Assembly (NCBI RefSeq): GCF_029760955.1 | Contig: NZ_CP121682.1 | Span: 6,838,501-6,902,500, forward strand | From: Streptomyces cathayae | GTDB lineage: Bacteria; Actinomycetota; Actinomycetes; Streptomycetales; Streptomycetaceae | Reading direction: 5' to 3' | DNA length: 64,000 nt | Shown here: in pieces, positions 24,863-33,201 of the stretch | Layout: each line of letters opens with the position of its first letter | How positions within the stretch are numbered: position 1 is the first letter of the stretch | Notes under the pieces: generated by a model | Databases searched by the model: none | Told to the model about the DNA's origin: nothing | The model's input: only the letters and a program-made list of their open reading frames with translations | Position numbers and translations under genes: made by a program

Positions 24863-25798
24863 CTAGCCCAGAGCCCGCAGCCCGGGGGCGAACGCCACCA
24901 GGACCGGGATCACCGGAACCAGCGACGCAACGGCCGTCAGCCGCAGCCGGCGCCCCGCCGTGAGCCGGTCCGGGGGAGTCAGCAGCCGGTGCACCCGGGC
25001 CCTGATCTGGCCCTGGGAGGCCGGGCAGGGGCCGAAGACCCCGCGGTGCTCGTTGAGCTCGACCAGGGCGAGGGCGGTGGTCAGCCGGCCGAAGCGGCGG
25101 GAGGCCGTGTCGTCGGCGGCGAGCTCGACCAGCCGGTGCATCTCGTCGCGGAACGCGGCGAACACGGGTACCCGTGGGAACCCGTCCGCCAGCGCGGCGG
25201 AGCAGTGCAGCAGCCAGTCGTGCCGGGCCCGCGCGTGCCCCCGCTCGTGCGCGAGGACGGCGTCCAGCCGACGGCCCCTCAGCCGGCGCAACGCCGCCGT
25301 GGTGACGACCAGCCGGGGCGGGGAGCCGGGAAGCCACCACGCGTCGGGGTGCTCGCCCTCCAGGACCACCAGCCGCTCCGAGCCGGGGTCCTCGCCGGGC
25401 AGCAGCGGCGCCCGCACCAGGAGATCCTTCCGCCGGGCCCGCCGCCGGGCGCGGGCCCGTACGACCTCGCGGACCAGCATCACCGCGCTCCACAGCCCAC
25501 CGCACGCCAGCGCGACCGCGGTGGTCGCGGCCGCCGGGCCGGCCGTACCGAGGGCGTACGCCTCCACCACCCCGCTCGGTGCCGTCGCGAACACGGGAGT
25601 GCCGACCGCCCGCGAGGCGGCCGCCGCGCTGAACGTCATCGACAGGGCACAGCACAGCAGCACGGTCGCGATCACGCACTGCCACACCCACAGCGCCACC
25701 ACCGGCTCACGGTCCGGCCAGTCGGCCCGCGCGAGCAGCCTGGGACCGACGACGGCGGTCAGGACGCCGAGCAGCAGCAGCGCCGCGGGGAGCATCAT
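24863..25798 (-). CDS. M56 family membrane metallopeptidase (BlaR1-like protease domain)
   Basis: 311 residues starting at ATG 25798 or 25795. Three or four membrane helices surround a cytoplasmic zinc protease with VLAHERGHARARHDW (HExxH) near residue 190, and ELAADDTASRRFG about 45 residues on (third ligand Glu). Gene partners of the M56 family are usually BlaI/CopY repressors that are cut when a signal arrives; none is present here. Instead the same-strand gene upstream encodes a DUF5134 membrane protein, a pairing I remember as common in Streptomyces. Confidence 0.88.
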   Translation of the reverse strand: MMLPAALLLLGVLTAVVGPRLLARADWPDREPVVALWVWQCVIATVLLCCALSMTFSAAAASRAVGTPVFATAPSGVVEAYALGTAGPAAATTAVALACGGLWSAVMLVREVVRARARRRARRKDLLVRAPLLPGEDPGSERLVVLEGEHPDAWWLPGSPPRLVVTTAALRRLRGRRLDAVLAHERGHARARHDWLLHCSAALADGFPRVPVFAAFRDEMHRLVELAADDTASRRFGRLTTALALVELNEHRGVFGPCPASQGQIRARVHRLLTPPDRLTAGRRLRLTAVASLVPVIPVLVAFAPGLRALG

Positions 25799-25899
25799 GC
25801 GGCCAGCCTAGGAGCGCGGACCACCCCCGGACACGGCCCATCGGGCAAAGTGCCGCAGACAACGGTCCCGCTCGTCGGCCCGCGGCCGGCCGCCCCGCC

Positions 25900-26472
25900 T
25901 CACATCGTCAGCAGCATCGCCACCATCGCGATCCCCATGGACAGCCGGCACGCCAGCACCAGTTCGGGCCGGTCCCCCCAGCCCGGGACTCCGGGGGACC
26001 CCGCCCCGGTGGCCGCCGAGCGCTCCGGCGCGGCGGCCACCGGTACCAGCCGTACGCCCGTCACCAGCACGTACCCGGCGAAGTACAGCAGCAGGAGCCC
26101 GGTCAGCGCGGGTATGCCCACGCCGCCGTGCCCGTGCTCCCGGCCGGGGGAGGCGGCCATCGCCACCGCCATGTAGGCCATGGCTCCGGCGCCCACCGAA
26201 TGGTGCAGATGGTGCGGGCTCCCGCGCCCTGTCCACAGGGCCTGCACCGCGGCCGCGCCGAACACCACCGCACAGGCGGGCCACGCCCACGGGGGCGGGG
26301 TGAACACCGCCGCCGGTACGGCCATCGCGGCCATGCCGAAACCCATCAGCGCCTCACCGCCCGCGGCACGGCGCTGTTCCCCGACACTGCTGCGCATCCG
26401 CAGCAGGCAGTAGGCGCCGGTCGCCGCGCAGAGCGCGACCAGCAGCCAGCCGGACGACGCCGGTCCGTGCAC
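25900..26472 (-). CDS. DUF5134 membrane protein
   Basis: 190 residues from GTG 26472, with GGAGG six bases upstream, a better start than the ATGs further up. It is a hydrophobic protein of about five or six membrane segments: SGWLLVALCAATGAYCLL, ALMGFGMAAMAV, PPPWAWPACAVVFGAAA, LHHSVGAGAMAYMAVAMA and a C-terminal LVLACRLSMGIAMVAMLL. Its His (HHLHHS) and Met residues inside helices recall metal-handling membrane proteins, but the function of DUF5134 is unknown. Probably co-transcribed with the M56 protease. Confidence 0.82.
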   Translation of the reverse strand: MHGPASSGWLLVALCAATGAYCLLRMRSSVGEQRRAAGGEALMGFGMAAMAVPAAVFTPPPWAWPACAVVFGAAAVQALWTGRGSPHHLHHSVGAGAMAYMAVAMAASPGREHGHGGVGIPALTGLLLLYFAGYVLVTGVRLVPVAAAPERSAATGAGSPGVPGWGDRPELVLACRLSMGIAMVAMLLTM

Positions 26473-26591
26473 GCGTACCTCCCCCGGACCGCTCCACGGT
26501 CGGTCAAGGCATGCCCCGCCCGGCGGCGTGCACGCGGGCGCACAGGCGTACACGGGGAGCATTCGGGGGAGCACCGCTGGTCACCGCAATA

Positions 26592-26605
26592 TTTTACGAG
26601 TAAAA
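26592..26605. promoter_or_regulatory. Palindromic operator for the MarR regulator, before the FUSC gene
   Basis: TTTTAC-GA-GTAAAA is a perfect inverted repeat in an unusually AT-rich patch, 22 bases before the FUSC start. Its type (TTTAC..GTAAA) fits MarR-family operators in Streptomyces. The MarR gene is the second gene of the operon, so this is probably its autoregulatory site. Confidence 0.65.
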
Positions 26606-26626
26606 GACCTGTTATCGTGGGACGTC

Positions 26627-28351
26627 ATGAGCAGTGCGACCCCCACACCCACCCCCGACCCCAAGCCCCGGCGCTTCCCCGTGGCCAGCGTGCTGCGCCT
26701 CGGGCGGCCCTCCGACATCTGGTTCAAGCCCGCCCTCAGCGTGGTCGCCGCGGTCGCACCGCCCAACCTGATCCTGGTCGCCCTCGGCCGCCTCGACCTG
26801 GCCGCCTACACCATGGCCGGTTCCCTGTGCGCCCTCTACGCGCACAACCGTCCCTACGCCGCCCGGGCCAAGGCCCTCACGGGAGTCGTGCTCGGCATGC
26901 TCGGCGGCCTCGCCGTGGCCCTGGTCTCGGCCTCGCTCACCTCGAACGCCGTCATCCTGGTCACCGTCGGCGCCGTACTGGCCGCCGTGCAGAAGGTGCT
27001 GTGCGACGTCACCCGTATCGGCCCGCCCGGCAACGTGATCCTCACCTTCGTCAGCTCCGCCTCGCTGTTCGTCCCCCAGACCCTCGGGCAGGTCCCCGGC
27101 CATCTCGCGCTGGCCGCGGTGGCCGGGGTGTGGGCCTGGCTGGTCGGCATGGCGCCCGTACTGGTCCGGCCGCACGGCCCCGAGCGCCGCGCCACCGCCG
27201 ACGCGCTGTCCGCCACCGCCGCGTACGTCGAGACCGGCGGCACCGGCGACGGCCACACCCGGGCCCGCGCCGCCGCCTACGCCGCCGTGCAGGCCGCCTG
27301 GCAGTGCCTGCTCCTCACCGGAACCCGCTCCGCCGCCACCCGCCGGGCCCTCGAACGGCTCGTGGTCCGCGCCGAGATCGCGCTCGCCGCGCCGGCCGAC
27401 GCCGACCCCGCACTGCTGCGCGCCTGGGCCAGGGCGCTGCGCGGCACGGGCCGCCGCGTCCCGGGCGCCGACGCCCCCCTCACGGGCGCCGACGAACTCC
27501 TCGGGGTGGCAGCCGAGCGCGCCGTCCCCCCGCGCCCCCTGTGGCACCGCCTGGGGCCGCTCACCCCCATCGCCGTACGCACCGCCCTGGGCTGTGCCCT
27601 CGCCGGCTACGCCTCCCTGGCCGTCGGGGTCGGGCGGCCCTACTGGGCGCTCGTCACCGCCGCCTCGCTCTACCAGGCCAACCTCAGCCTCACCTGGAGC
27701 CGGACCGTGCAGCGGGTCGTCGGCAACCTCGTCGGCGTGCTGATCTTCGCGGCCGTCGCCCCGGTCGCCCACCTGGGGCCGCTCGCCCTCGTCCTGTGCT
27801 GTCTCGTCTTCAACTTCGGCGCCGAGGCGCTGATCGGCCGCAACTACTGGCTCGGCAGCGTCTGCGTGACCCCGATGGCCCTGCTCATCACCGAGTTCCC
27901 CGGTTACCAGGACACCGGCTCCCTGGTCACCGACCGTGTGGTGGACACCCTGATCGGCGCGCTGGTCGGCTTCGTCGCGGCCCTGGCCGTCACCAACCGG
28001 CGGGCGGGCGGCCGGGTCGAGAGGGCGCTCGCCACCGTGGACCGCGAGCGCGAACACACCATCCGTCTCCTGGCCGTCCCGCACACCGCCCTCGCCGCCC
28101 TGGAAGCCGCCCGCCGCGGCCTTGCCGCCGCGCTCGTCGACCTGCGGGCCACCGCCGACGCGGCCGCGGGCGAATGGTGGCTGAGCTCACTGCCGCAGGA
28201 ACGGGTCGTGCTCGCCGAACAGGCGGGACACCGTACGCTCGCGGCAACGGTACGACGCCAGAGGGCGCTGACCGGCCCCGGCGCGGAGACGGAACCGGAC
28301 ACACACCCGGGCAGCGGGACGGACCCGGACACGAAGGACGGACGGCCATGA
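26627..28351 (+). CDS. FUSC family membrane protein (fusaric acid resistance/aromatic efflux type)
   Basis: 574 residues from ATG 26627. Two blocks of membrane helices (residues 35-160 and 330-460) are separated by cytoplasmic helices, the layout of FUSC/YccS proteins. Typical segments are TMAGSLCALYAHNRPYAARA, VTRIGPPGNVILTFVSSASL, RPYWALVTAASLYQ and GSVCVTPMALLITEFPGYQD. Members are thought to export aromatic acids or other toxic compounds. The stop overlaps the start of the MarR gene (ATGA), so the two are translated together. A TTTTAC/GTAAAA palindrome stands before the gene. Confidence 0.9.
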   Translation: MSSATPTPTPDPKPRRFPVASVLRLGRPSDIWFKPALSVVAAVAPPNLILVALGRLDLAAYTMAGSLCALYAHNRPYAARAKALTGVVLGMLGGLAVALVSASLTSNAVILVTVGAVLAAVQKVLCDVTRIGPPGNVILTFVSSASLFVPQTLGQVPGHLALAAVAGVWAWLVGMAPVLVRPHGPERRATADALSATAAYVETGGTGDGHTRARAAAYAAVQAAWQCLLLTGTRSAATRRALERLVVRAEIALAAPADADPALLRAWARALRGTGRRVPGADAPLTGADELLGVAAERAVPPRPLWHRLGPLTPIAVRTALGCALAGYASLAVGVGRPYWALVTAASLYQANLSLTWSRTVQRVVGNLVGVLIFAAVAPVAHLGPLALVLCCLVFNFGAEALIGRNYWLGSVCVTPMALLITEFPGYQDTGSLVTDRVVDTLIGALVGFVAALAVTNRRAGGRVERALATVDREREHTIRLLAVPHTALAALEAARRGLAAALVDLRATADAAAGEWWLSSLPQERVVLAEQAGHRTLAATVRRQRALTGPGAETEPDTHPGSGTDPDTKDGRP

Positions 28352-28998
28352 CGACGACCGAGCGGCTCACGGCCGACGGCGGACCTGGAGGACTCACGGC
28401 CGAGGGCGGGCGTGCCGACGGGCCGCTCCCGGCCGGCCCCGGGCTCCCCGCCGCCGGGACAGGGACCTCCTCCGGTGCGGGAGGCCCGGCGGCCGACGGC
28501 GACACCGTGGCCGCGGTGGTCCGGCAGTGGCGGACCGTGTACCCCGGCCTCGACACCGGACCCATGGAGGTCATCGGGCGCATCAACCGCTGTGCCGCCC
28601 TCCTCCAGCAGGCCGAGGACGCCCCGCTGAGCGGGGCGGGACTGACCCGCCCCGAGTTCGACCTGCTCGGCGCGCTGCGTCGCACCGGGCGCGAACTGAC
28701 TCCGGGCGAACTGGCACGCGAGACCTTCTCCTCGGGCGCCGCCGTCACCAAACGCCTCAAACAGCTCACCGGGCGGGGCCTGGTGGAACGCCGTGGCGAC
28801 CCGCGCGACCGCCGCATGGCCCGGGTCCGCCTCACCGACGCCGGACGGGACGTCGTCGACGGCATCATGCCCGCGCAACTCTCCTACGAGAACGCCGTGC
28901 TCTCCGGTCTGGGCGGGCCGGACCTCGGCGAGCTGGCCGCGCTGCTCGGCGGGCTGCTGGTGGAGCTGGAAGGACGACTGGACGCCGTACGGGCGTGA
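28348..28998 (+). CDS. MarR family transcriptional regulator
   Basis: 216 residues from ATG 28348. The first 50 residues are Gly/Pro/Ala-rich and of low complexity. A winged helix follows: EFDLLGALRRTGRELTPGEL, TFSSGAAVTKRLKQLTGRGL with the wing RRGDPRDRRMARVRLTDAG. MarR proteins dissociate from DNA when an aromatic ligand binds. Being coupled to the FUSC efflux gene, it most likely represses its own operon through the palindrome at 26592-26605. The function of the low-complexity N-terminus is unknown. Confidence 0.9.
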   Translation: MTTTERLTADGGPGGLTAEGGRADGPLPAGPGLPAAGTGTSSGAGGPAADGDTVAAVVRQWRTVYPGLDTGPMEVIGRINRCAALLQQAEDAPLSGAGLTRPEFDLLGALRRTGRELTPGELARETFSSGAAVTKRLKQLTGRGLVERRGDPRDRRMARVRLTDAGRDVVDGIMPAQLSYENAVLSGLGGPDLGELAALLGGLLVELEGRLDAVRA

Positions 28999-29038
28999 CG
29001 CGTCCTTCGCGCCCCTCCTCGGTCCCGGACCACCGGCC

Positions 29039-29440
29039 TCAGATTCCCGGCCGGTACCGCAGCGGATGGTCGGCCGGGGTCTCCACCAGGACGATGGGCG
29101 TGCCGTCCGGGTCGGCGGTCCACATCTCGATGAGGCCCCACGGCTCCCGCACCGGCGGCCGGACGATCTCGACGCCCTTGTCCCGGAGCTCCTCGTGGGC
29201 CGCCGCCACGTCCGCGACCTGGAGCCACAGCCGGGCAGCCGTGGCCGCCGGGGCCGCCGGGGAGTCGGACCGGCCGGACAGCTCCAGGAAGCCGCCGCCG
29301 AGGAAGTAGACGGTGCCGCGCTCCGGGCCGGTGCCGAACTCGCGGTACACGGCGAGGCCCAGCTGCTCGCCGTAGAAGGCGCGGGAGCGCTCGGGATCGG
29401 TGGGGCGCAGCAGGACGCGACTGCCGAGTACATGCACCAT
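29039..29440 (-). CDS. VOC (glyoxalase/bleomycin-resistance fold) family protein
   Basis: 133 residues from ATG 29440. The fold shows as two beta-alpha-beta-beta-beta halves: RVLLRPTDPERSRAFYGEQL with the typical F-Y pair, YFLGGGFLELSGR, LWLQVADVAAAHEELRDKG and IVRPPVREPWGLIEMWTADP-DGTPIVLVE. The last part with E before MWTADPDG matches the metal-ligand strand. Family members act as lyases, dioxygenases or drug-binding proteins; the substrate here is not known. It converges on the MarR gene, 40 bases apart, and faces the GNAT gene. Confidence 0.85.
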   Translation of the reverse strand: MVHVLGSRVLLRPTDPERSRAFYGEQLGLAVYREFGTGPERGTVYFLGGGFLELSGRSDSPAAPAATAARLWLQVADVAAAHEELRDKGVEIVRPPVREPWGLIEMWTADPDGTPIVLVETPADHPLRYRPGI

Positions 29441-29533
29441 GCGGCCGAGCGTAGCGGCCGGGTTAGTCTCTTCCATGCCCTGGCCACGCCGGGAAGTGAC
29501 GCAGAGGCGAGCGAGAAACCGGAGAAGTGCCCC

Positions 29534-30076
29534 ATGGATACCGTCACCGAGAACGCGTTGACCTTCCGTGACGCCGCCGCCGCCGATGTGGAGGCCCTCG
29601 TCGCGCTGATCGAGTCGGCGTACCGGGGGGACTCCAGCCGGGCCGGGTGGACCACCGAGGCGGACATCCTCGAGGGGCAGCGGACCGACGCCGAGGGGGT
29701 GCGGCAGGTCGTCGAGTCCCCGGACAGCCGGCTGCTGACGGTGGAGCGCGAGGGCCGGATCGTCGCCTGCTGCCAGCTCGAGCACCGCGGCGACCACGCC
29801 TACTTCGGCATGTTCGCGGTCAGCCCCGAGCACCAGGGCACCGGGCTCGGCAAGGTGATCATCGCGTACGCGGAGCGCCTGGTGCGCGAGACCTGGGGCG
29901 CGACCGAGATGCACATGACCGTGATCTCGGTGCGCGAGGACCTGATCGCCTGGTACGAGCGGCGCGGCTACCGTCGTACGGGAAGGACGACGCCCTTCCC
30001 GTACGGTGACGAGCGGTTCGGTATTCCGCTCCGTGCCGACCTGCGGTTCGAGCTGCTGGTCAAGGAACTGGCCTGA
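29534..30076 (+). CDS. GNAT family N-acetyltransferase
   Basis: 180 residues from ATG 29534. The GNAT fold is complete: FRDAAAADVEALVALIESAY, VACCQLEHRGDHAYFGMFAV, then the acetyl-CoA loop SPEHQGTGLGKVIIAYAERL (Q-x-x-G-x-G pattern) and DLIAWYERRGYRRTGRTTPF. The AYRGDSSRAGWTTEADIL segment near residue 30 is found in acetyltransferases acting on small amines. Substrate unknown. Its stop is only six bases from the stop of the convergent GDPD gene. Confidence 0.88.
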   Translation: MDTVTENALTFRDAAAADVEALVALIESAYRGDSSRAGWTTEADILEGQRTDAEGVRQVVESPDSRLLTVEREGRIVACCQLEHRGDHAYFGMFAVSPEHQGTGLGKVIIAYAERLVRETWGATEMHMTVISVREDLIAWYERRGYRRTGRTTPFPYGDERFGIPLRADLRFELLVKELA

Positions 30077-30082
30077 CGGCCC

Positions 30083-30766
30083 TCACGCGGTGAAGCGGCC
30101 GGTGCGCTTGATCTGCGGGTAGTCGGTGGTCGCGCCGTCGAGCCCGAGGGCCCGGACCAGCCTGAGGTGGTCCTGCGTGTTCACCACCCAGCCGATGATC
30201 CTCAGGTCCGCCTTGCGGGCCCGTTCGACGATCTCCAGGGTGAGGCGGCGGATGTTCAGGCAGACGGTCGCCGCGCCGACGCCGACCGCCCGCTCCACGA
30301 TCTCGGTGTCATAGCGGCTCGCGACGAGCGCGGTGCGCACCCCCGGCACCAGGCGCGCGATCTCGGCGATCGCGTCGTCGTGGAACGAGGACACCTCGAT
30401 CCGCTCCGTCAGGCCCCGCCGGTTCATCACCTCGGCCAGCGCCCTGGCTGCCTGGACGTCCTTGATCTCGGCCTGCAGCGGGGCCTGGACGGCCTCCAGC
30501 ACCTCCGCGAAGACGGGGACGTGCTCGCCGCGGCCGGCGTCCAGGGCGCGCAGCTCGGCGACGGTCCGGTCGGCGATCGGGCCCGTGCCGTCCGTCGTGC
30601 GGTCCAGTTCCGCGTCGTGCATGACGACGAGTTCGCCGTCCTTGCTGAGATGCAGATCGAGCTCGATGACGTCCAGGCCGGCCTCCTGGGCGGCAACGAA
30701 GGACCGAAGGGTGTTCTCGGGCTCGACGCCCATGGCTCCGCGGTGACCGATGGTGAGGAAGTTCAA
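30083..30766 (-). CDS. Glycerophosphodiester phosphodiesterase
   Basis: 227 residues from a TTG at 30766, which I take because it begins MNFLTIGHRGAMG in frame. The barrel has the catalytic sequence HRGAMGVEPENTLRSFVAA, ELDLHLSKDGELVVMHDAEL (HD motif with E-x-D metal ligands), LQAEIKD, and a C-terminal IIGWVVNTQDHLRLV. It hydrolyses glycerophosphodiesters to glycerol 3-phosphate and an alcohol. No signal peptide, so cytoplasmic. Convergent with the GNAT gene. Upstream is a 250-base promoter region shared with the divergent DUF6421 gene. Confidence 0.92.
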   Translation of the reverse strand: MNFLTIGHRGAMGVEPENTLRSFVAAQEAGLDVIELDLHLSKDGELVVMHDAELDRTTDGTGPIADRTVAELRALDAGRGEHVPVFAEVLEAVQAPLQAEIKDVQAARALAEVMNRRGLTERIEVSSFHDDAIAEIARLVPGVRTALVASRYDTEIVERAVGVGAATVCLNIRRLTLEIVERARKADLRIIGWVVNTQDHLRLVRALGLDGATTDYPQIKRTGRFTA

Positions 30767-31018
30767 GATCCGACTCGCTTCCGTCGACGGCGGCGCAGGG
30801 CCGCGTCCCTACGGCCCTCCTGGACCGTATCGCCTGTGCCCGTTCCGTCCAGACGCTGAACATCATTTTTGAGGAGTGTCACCCACTCGAGTGGTGGGCA
30901 GGAAAAAATGCGGTGACCACCGGGGTAGCGCAGGATAATTTACGGAGACTCCTCTTGCTGGGGGAAACCCTGTATGTATACGGTCGGCGCACAAAGTTTC
31001 TTTTGCGGAGGATGGGAC

Positions 31019-32416
31019 ATGGCGGAAATTCTTGTGCAGGTGGGTGTGGAGGAGAGTGTTTCTCCGGCGGCAAGGGTGGTCGAGCACCCGGCGTGGCCCG
31101 TGCTCAAGGATGCCGTGCAGCGGATCCGGCCCTGGCAGGCGAAGGACGGCTCGATCGACTTCGACGCCGAGGAGGCCCCGGCCCGCGCCGAGGCCGAGGC
31201 CGCGGTGCGCCGGGTGACCGACGCGCTCGACGAGCTGTCCCCGCTGCTCCCGCACGACCGCGCCTACCACGAGGCCCTGGTGAAGGATCTGCGCCGCTGG
31301 GCCGAGGGCGGCTTCGAGGTGCCCGACTTCCTCGACTCGCTGCTGGCCTTCCAGCCCGCCGCGAGCCGCGAGGACGGCCTCCAGCACCTGGTGGTCTTCC
31401 CGATGTACACGCAGAACGGCAACCCCGACCGCAACCTCGAGGCGGTCGTGCTGCGCATGGTCTGGCCCGACTGGCTGGCCGAACTGGAGCGCACCCGCTA
31501 CGACAACCCGCTGTTCTGCGGCATCACCTTCGAGGACTTCACCGCGGGCTACGACACCAACTCCGCGGTGCTCTTCCCCGAGACCATCGCCGTGCGCGAG
31601 GCTCCCGAGCGGTTCACCTGGGGCGGTATCTTCTGCGACCGCGAGGCCGCCCGCTTCCGCCGCGTCACCGAGGCCGCCGTCGACATCCTGGGCCTGGAGC
31701 TGCCCGGGGACGTCGCCGCCATGGTGCACGACCAGAAGCGCTGCGAAGAGGCGTTCGTGCTCTGGGACATGGTCCACGACCGCACCCACAGCCACGGCGA
31801 CCTGCCCTTCGACCCGTTCATGATCAAGCAGCGCCAGCCGTTCTGGATGTACGGCCTGGAGGAGCTGCGCTGCGACCTCACCGCCTTCAAGGAGGCCGTC
31901 AAGCTGGCCGGCGACGGCGTCCCGCAGGCACGTGACGTGCAGGTCGCGGTGCTGTTCGACCGGATGTTCCGCTTCCCGGTCACCGGCGAGCGGGTCCGCA
32001 ACTACGACGGCCTCGGCGGTCAGCTGCTCTTCGCCTACCTGCACAAGCACGACGTCGTCCGCTGGACCGACAACAAGCTCAGCATCGACTGGGACCGCGC
32101 CCCGCAGGTCACCAACCAGCTGTGCGCCGAGATCGAGACGCTGTACCGCGACGGCATCGACCGCCCGAAGCTCGTCCACTGGTTCGCCGGCTACGAGCTG
32201 GTCTCCACCTACCTCTCCCCGCACCCGGGATCCAAGTGGGCCAAGGGCCCCGAGGCACTGGACCTGACGCAGCCGCCGCGGAAACTCGTCGATGACGTGC
32301 TTCCGGACGAGTTTCCGCTGAGCATGTTCTATGAGGCACTGTCCAAGAAGCTGAAGAACGTGATCGCCTCGACCAGGGGCATCGTGGGGGACAGCGCCGA
32401 GCGGGTCGCCGCGTGA
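31019..32416 (+). CDS. DUF6421 family protein
   Basis: 465 residues from ATG 31019, which has GGAGG eight bases upstream. A conserved, soluble, acidic protein with HLVVFPMYTQNGNPDRNLEA, CGITFEDFTAGYDTNSAVLF, EAFVLWDMVHDRTHSHGDLP (His-rich HDRTHSHGD, possible metal site) and QRQPFWMYGLEELRCDLTAF. No function is assigned to this family. It is the first gene of an apparent three-gene operon with a short-chain dehydrogenase and a threonine aldolase, and the promoter region is AT-rich compared with the rest. Confidence 0.85.
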   Translation: MAEILVQVGVEESVSPAARVVEHPAWPVLKDAVQRIRPWQAKDGSIDFDAEEAPARAEAEAAVRRVTDALDELSPLLPHDRAYHEALVKDLRRWAEGGFEVPDFLDSLLAFQPAASREDGLQHLVVFPMYTQNGNPDRNLEAVVLRMVWPDWLAELERTRYDNPLFCGITFEDFTAGYDTNSAVLFPETIAVREAPERFTWGGIFCDREAARFRRVTEAAVDILGLELPGDVAAMVHDQKRCEEAFVLWDMVHDRTHSHGDLPFDPFMIKQRQPFWMYGLEELRCDLTAFKEAVKLAGDGVPQARDVQVAVLFDRMFRFPVTGERVRNYDGLGGQLLFAYLHKHDVVRWTDNKLSIDWDRAPQVTNQLCAEIETLYRDGIDRPKLVHWFAGYELVSTYLSPHPGSKWAKGPEALDLTQPPRKLVDDVLPDEFPLSMFYEALSKKLKNVIASTRGIVGDSAERVAA

Positions 32417-32454
32417 GCGACCTCGTTCACAACACTGCTCAGGAGGCGAGGACC

Positions 32455-33201
32455 ATGGGGAACGGGGCGCTCGAGGGTGCGGTGATCGCGGTGGCCGGCG
32501 CGGGGGGACCCGCGGGGCGTGCGGCACTGCTCAGGCTGGCCGAGGCGGGGGCGACGGTGGTCGGCTCCGACAACGACCCGGAGCGGCTGGCGGCAGCCGT
32601 GGACGCGGCGCGCTACGCGCACGGCGGGGCCACCGTCACGGGTGACACGGTCGACCTGCTCGACCTGGATTCCACCCGCGAGTGGGCCACCCGCACCGAG
32701 AAGGAGTTCGGCCGGGTCGACGGCCTGGTCCATCTGGTCGGCGGCTGGCGCGGCAGCGAGACCTTCACCAAGACCAGCCTGGACGACTGGGACTTCCTGG
32801 AACTGCTGCTGGTACGCACCGTGCTGCACACCTCGCTCGCCTTCCACGAGGCGCTCCAGCGCAGCGACCGCGGCCGGTACGTCCTGATCAGCGCGGCCGG
32901 CGCCAGCAAGCCCACCGCGGGCAACGCGGCCTACGCGGCCGCCAAGGCCGCCGCCGAGACGTGGACGCTGGCCATGGCCGACTACTTCCGCAAGGCCGGG
33001 GGCGAGCAGGGGGCCACCTCGGCGGCTGCGATCCTGGTGGTGAAGGCGTTGGTGCACGACGCGATGCGTGCCGACCGCCCCAACGCGAAGTTCGCGGGCT
33101 TCACGGACGTCAAGGACCTCGCCGAGGCCATCGTCGGCGTTTGGGACAAGCCCGCCGCGGAAGTGAACGGAACCCGTCTGTGGCTCACCGAGAAGCCGTG
33201 A
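32455..33201 (+). CDS. SDR family oxidoreductase
   Basis: 248 residues from ATG 32455, chosen because AGGAGG lies eight bases upstream; a GTG at 32413 overlapping the DUF6421 stop would add 14 residues. The Rossmann fold has VIAVAGAGGPAGRAALLRLA (variant of T-G-x-x-x-G-x-G), VDGLVHLVGGWRG, YVLISAAGASKPTAGNAAYA and AAKAAAE; the catalytic S-Y-K triad can be read as S-Y-K in SAAGAS / AAYAAAKAA. It should oxidise or reduce an alcohol with NAD(P). Substrate unknown. Its stop overlaps the threonine aldolase GTG. Confidence 0.88.
   Translation: MGNGALEGAVIAVAGAGGPAGRAALLRLAEAGATVVGSDNDPERLAAAVDAARYAHGGATVTGDTVDLLDLDSTREWATRTEKEFGRVDGLVHLVGGWRGSETFTKTSLDDWDFLELLLVRTVLHTSLAFHEALQRSDRGRYVLISAAGASKPTAGNAAYAAAKAAAETWTLAMADYFRKAGGEQGATSAAAILVVKALVHDAMRADRPNAKFAGFTDVKDLAEAIVGVWDKPAAEVNGTRLWLTEKP

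Noticed and set aside
26128..28998. A 956-codon plus-strand open frame across the FUSC and MarR genes
   Set aside because: Only its last 216 codons are real (MarR); the rest is a GC-driven shadow of the FUSC gene in another frame.
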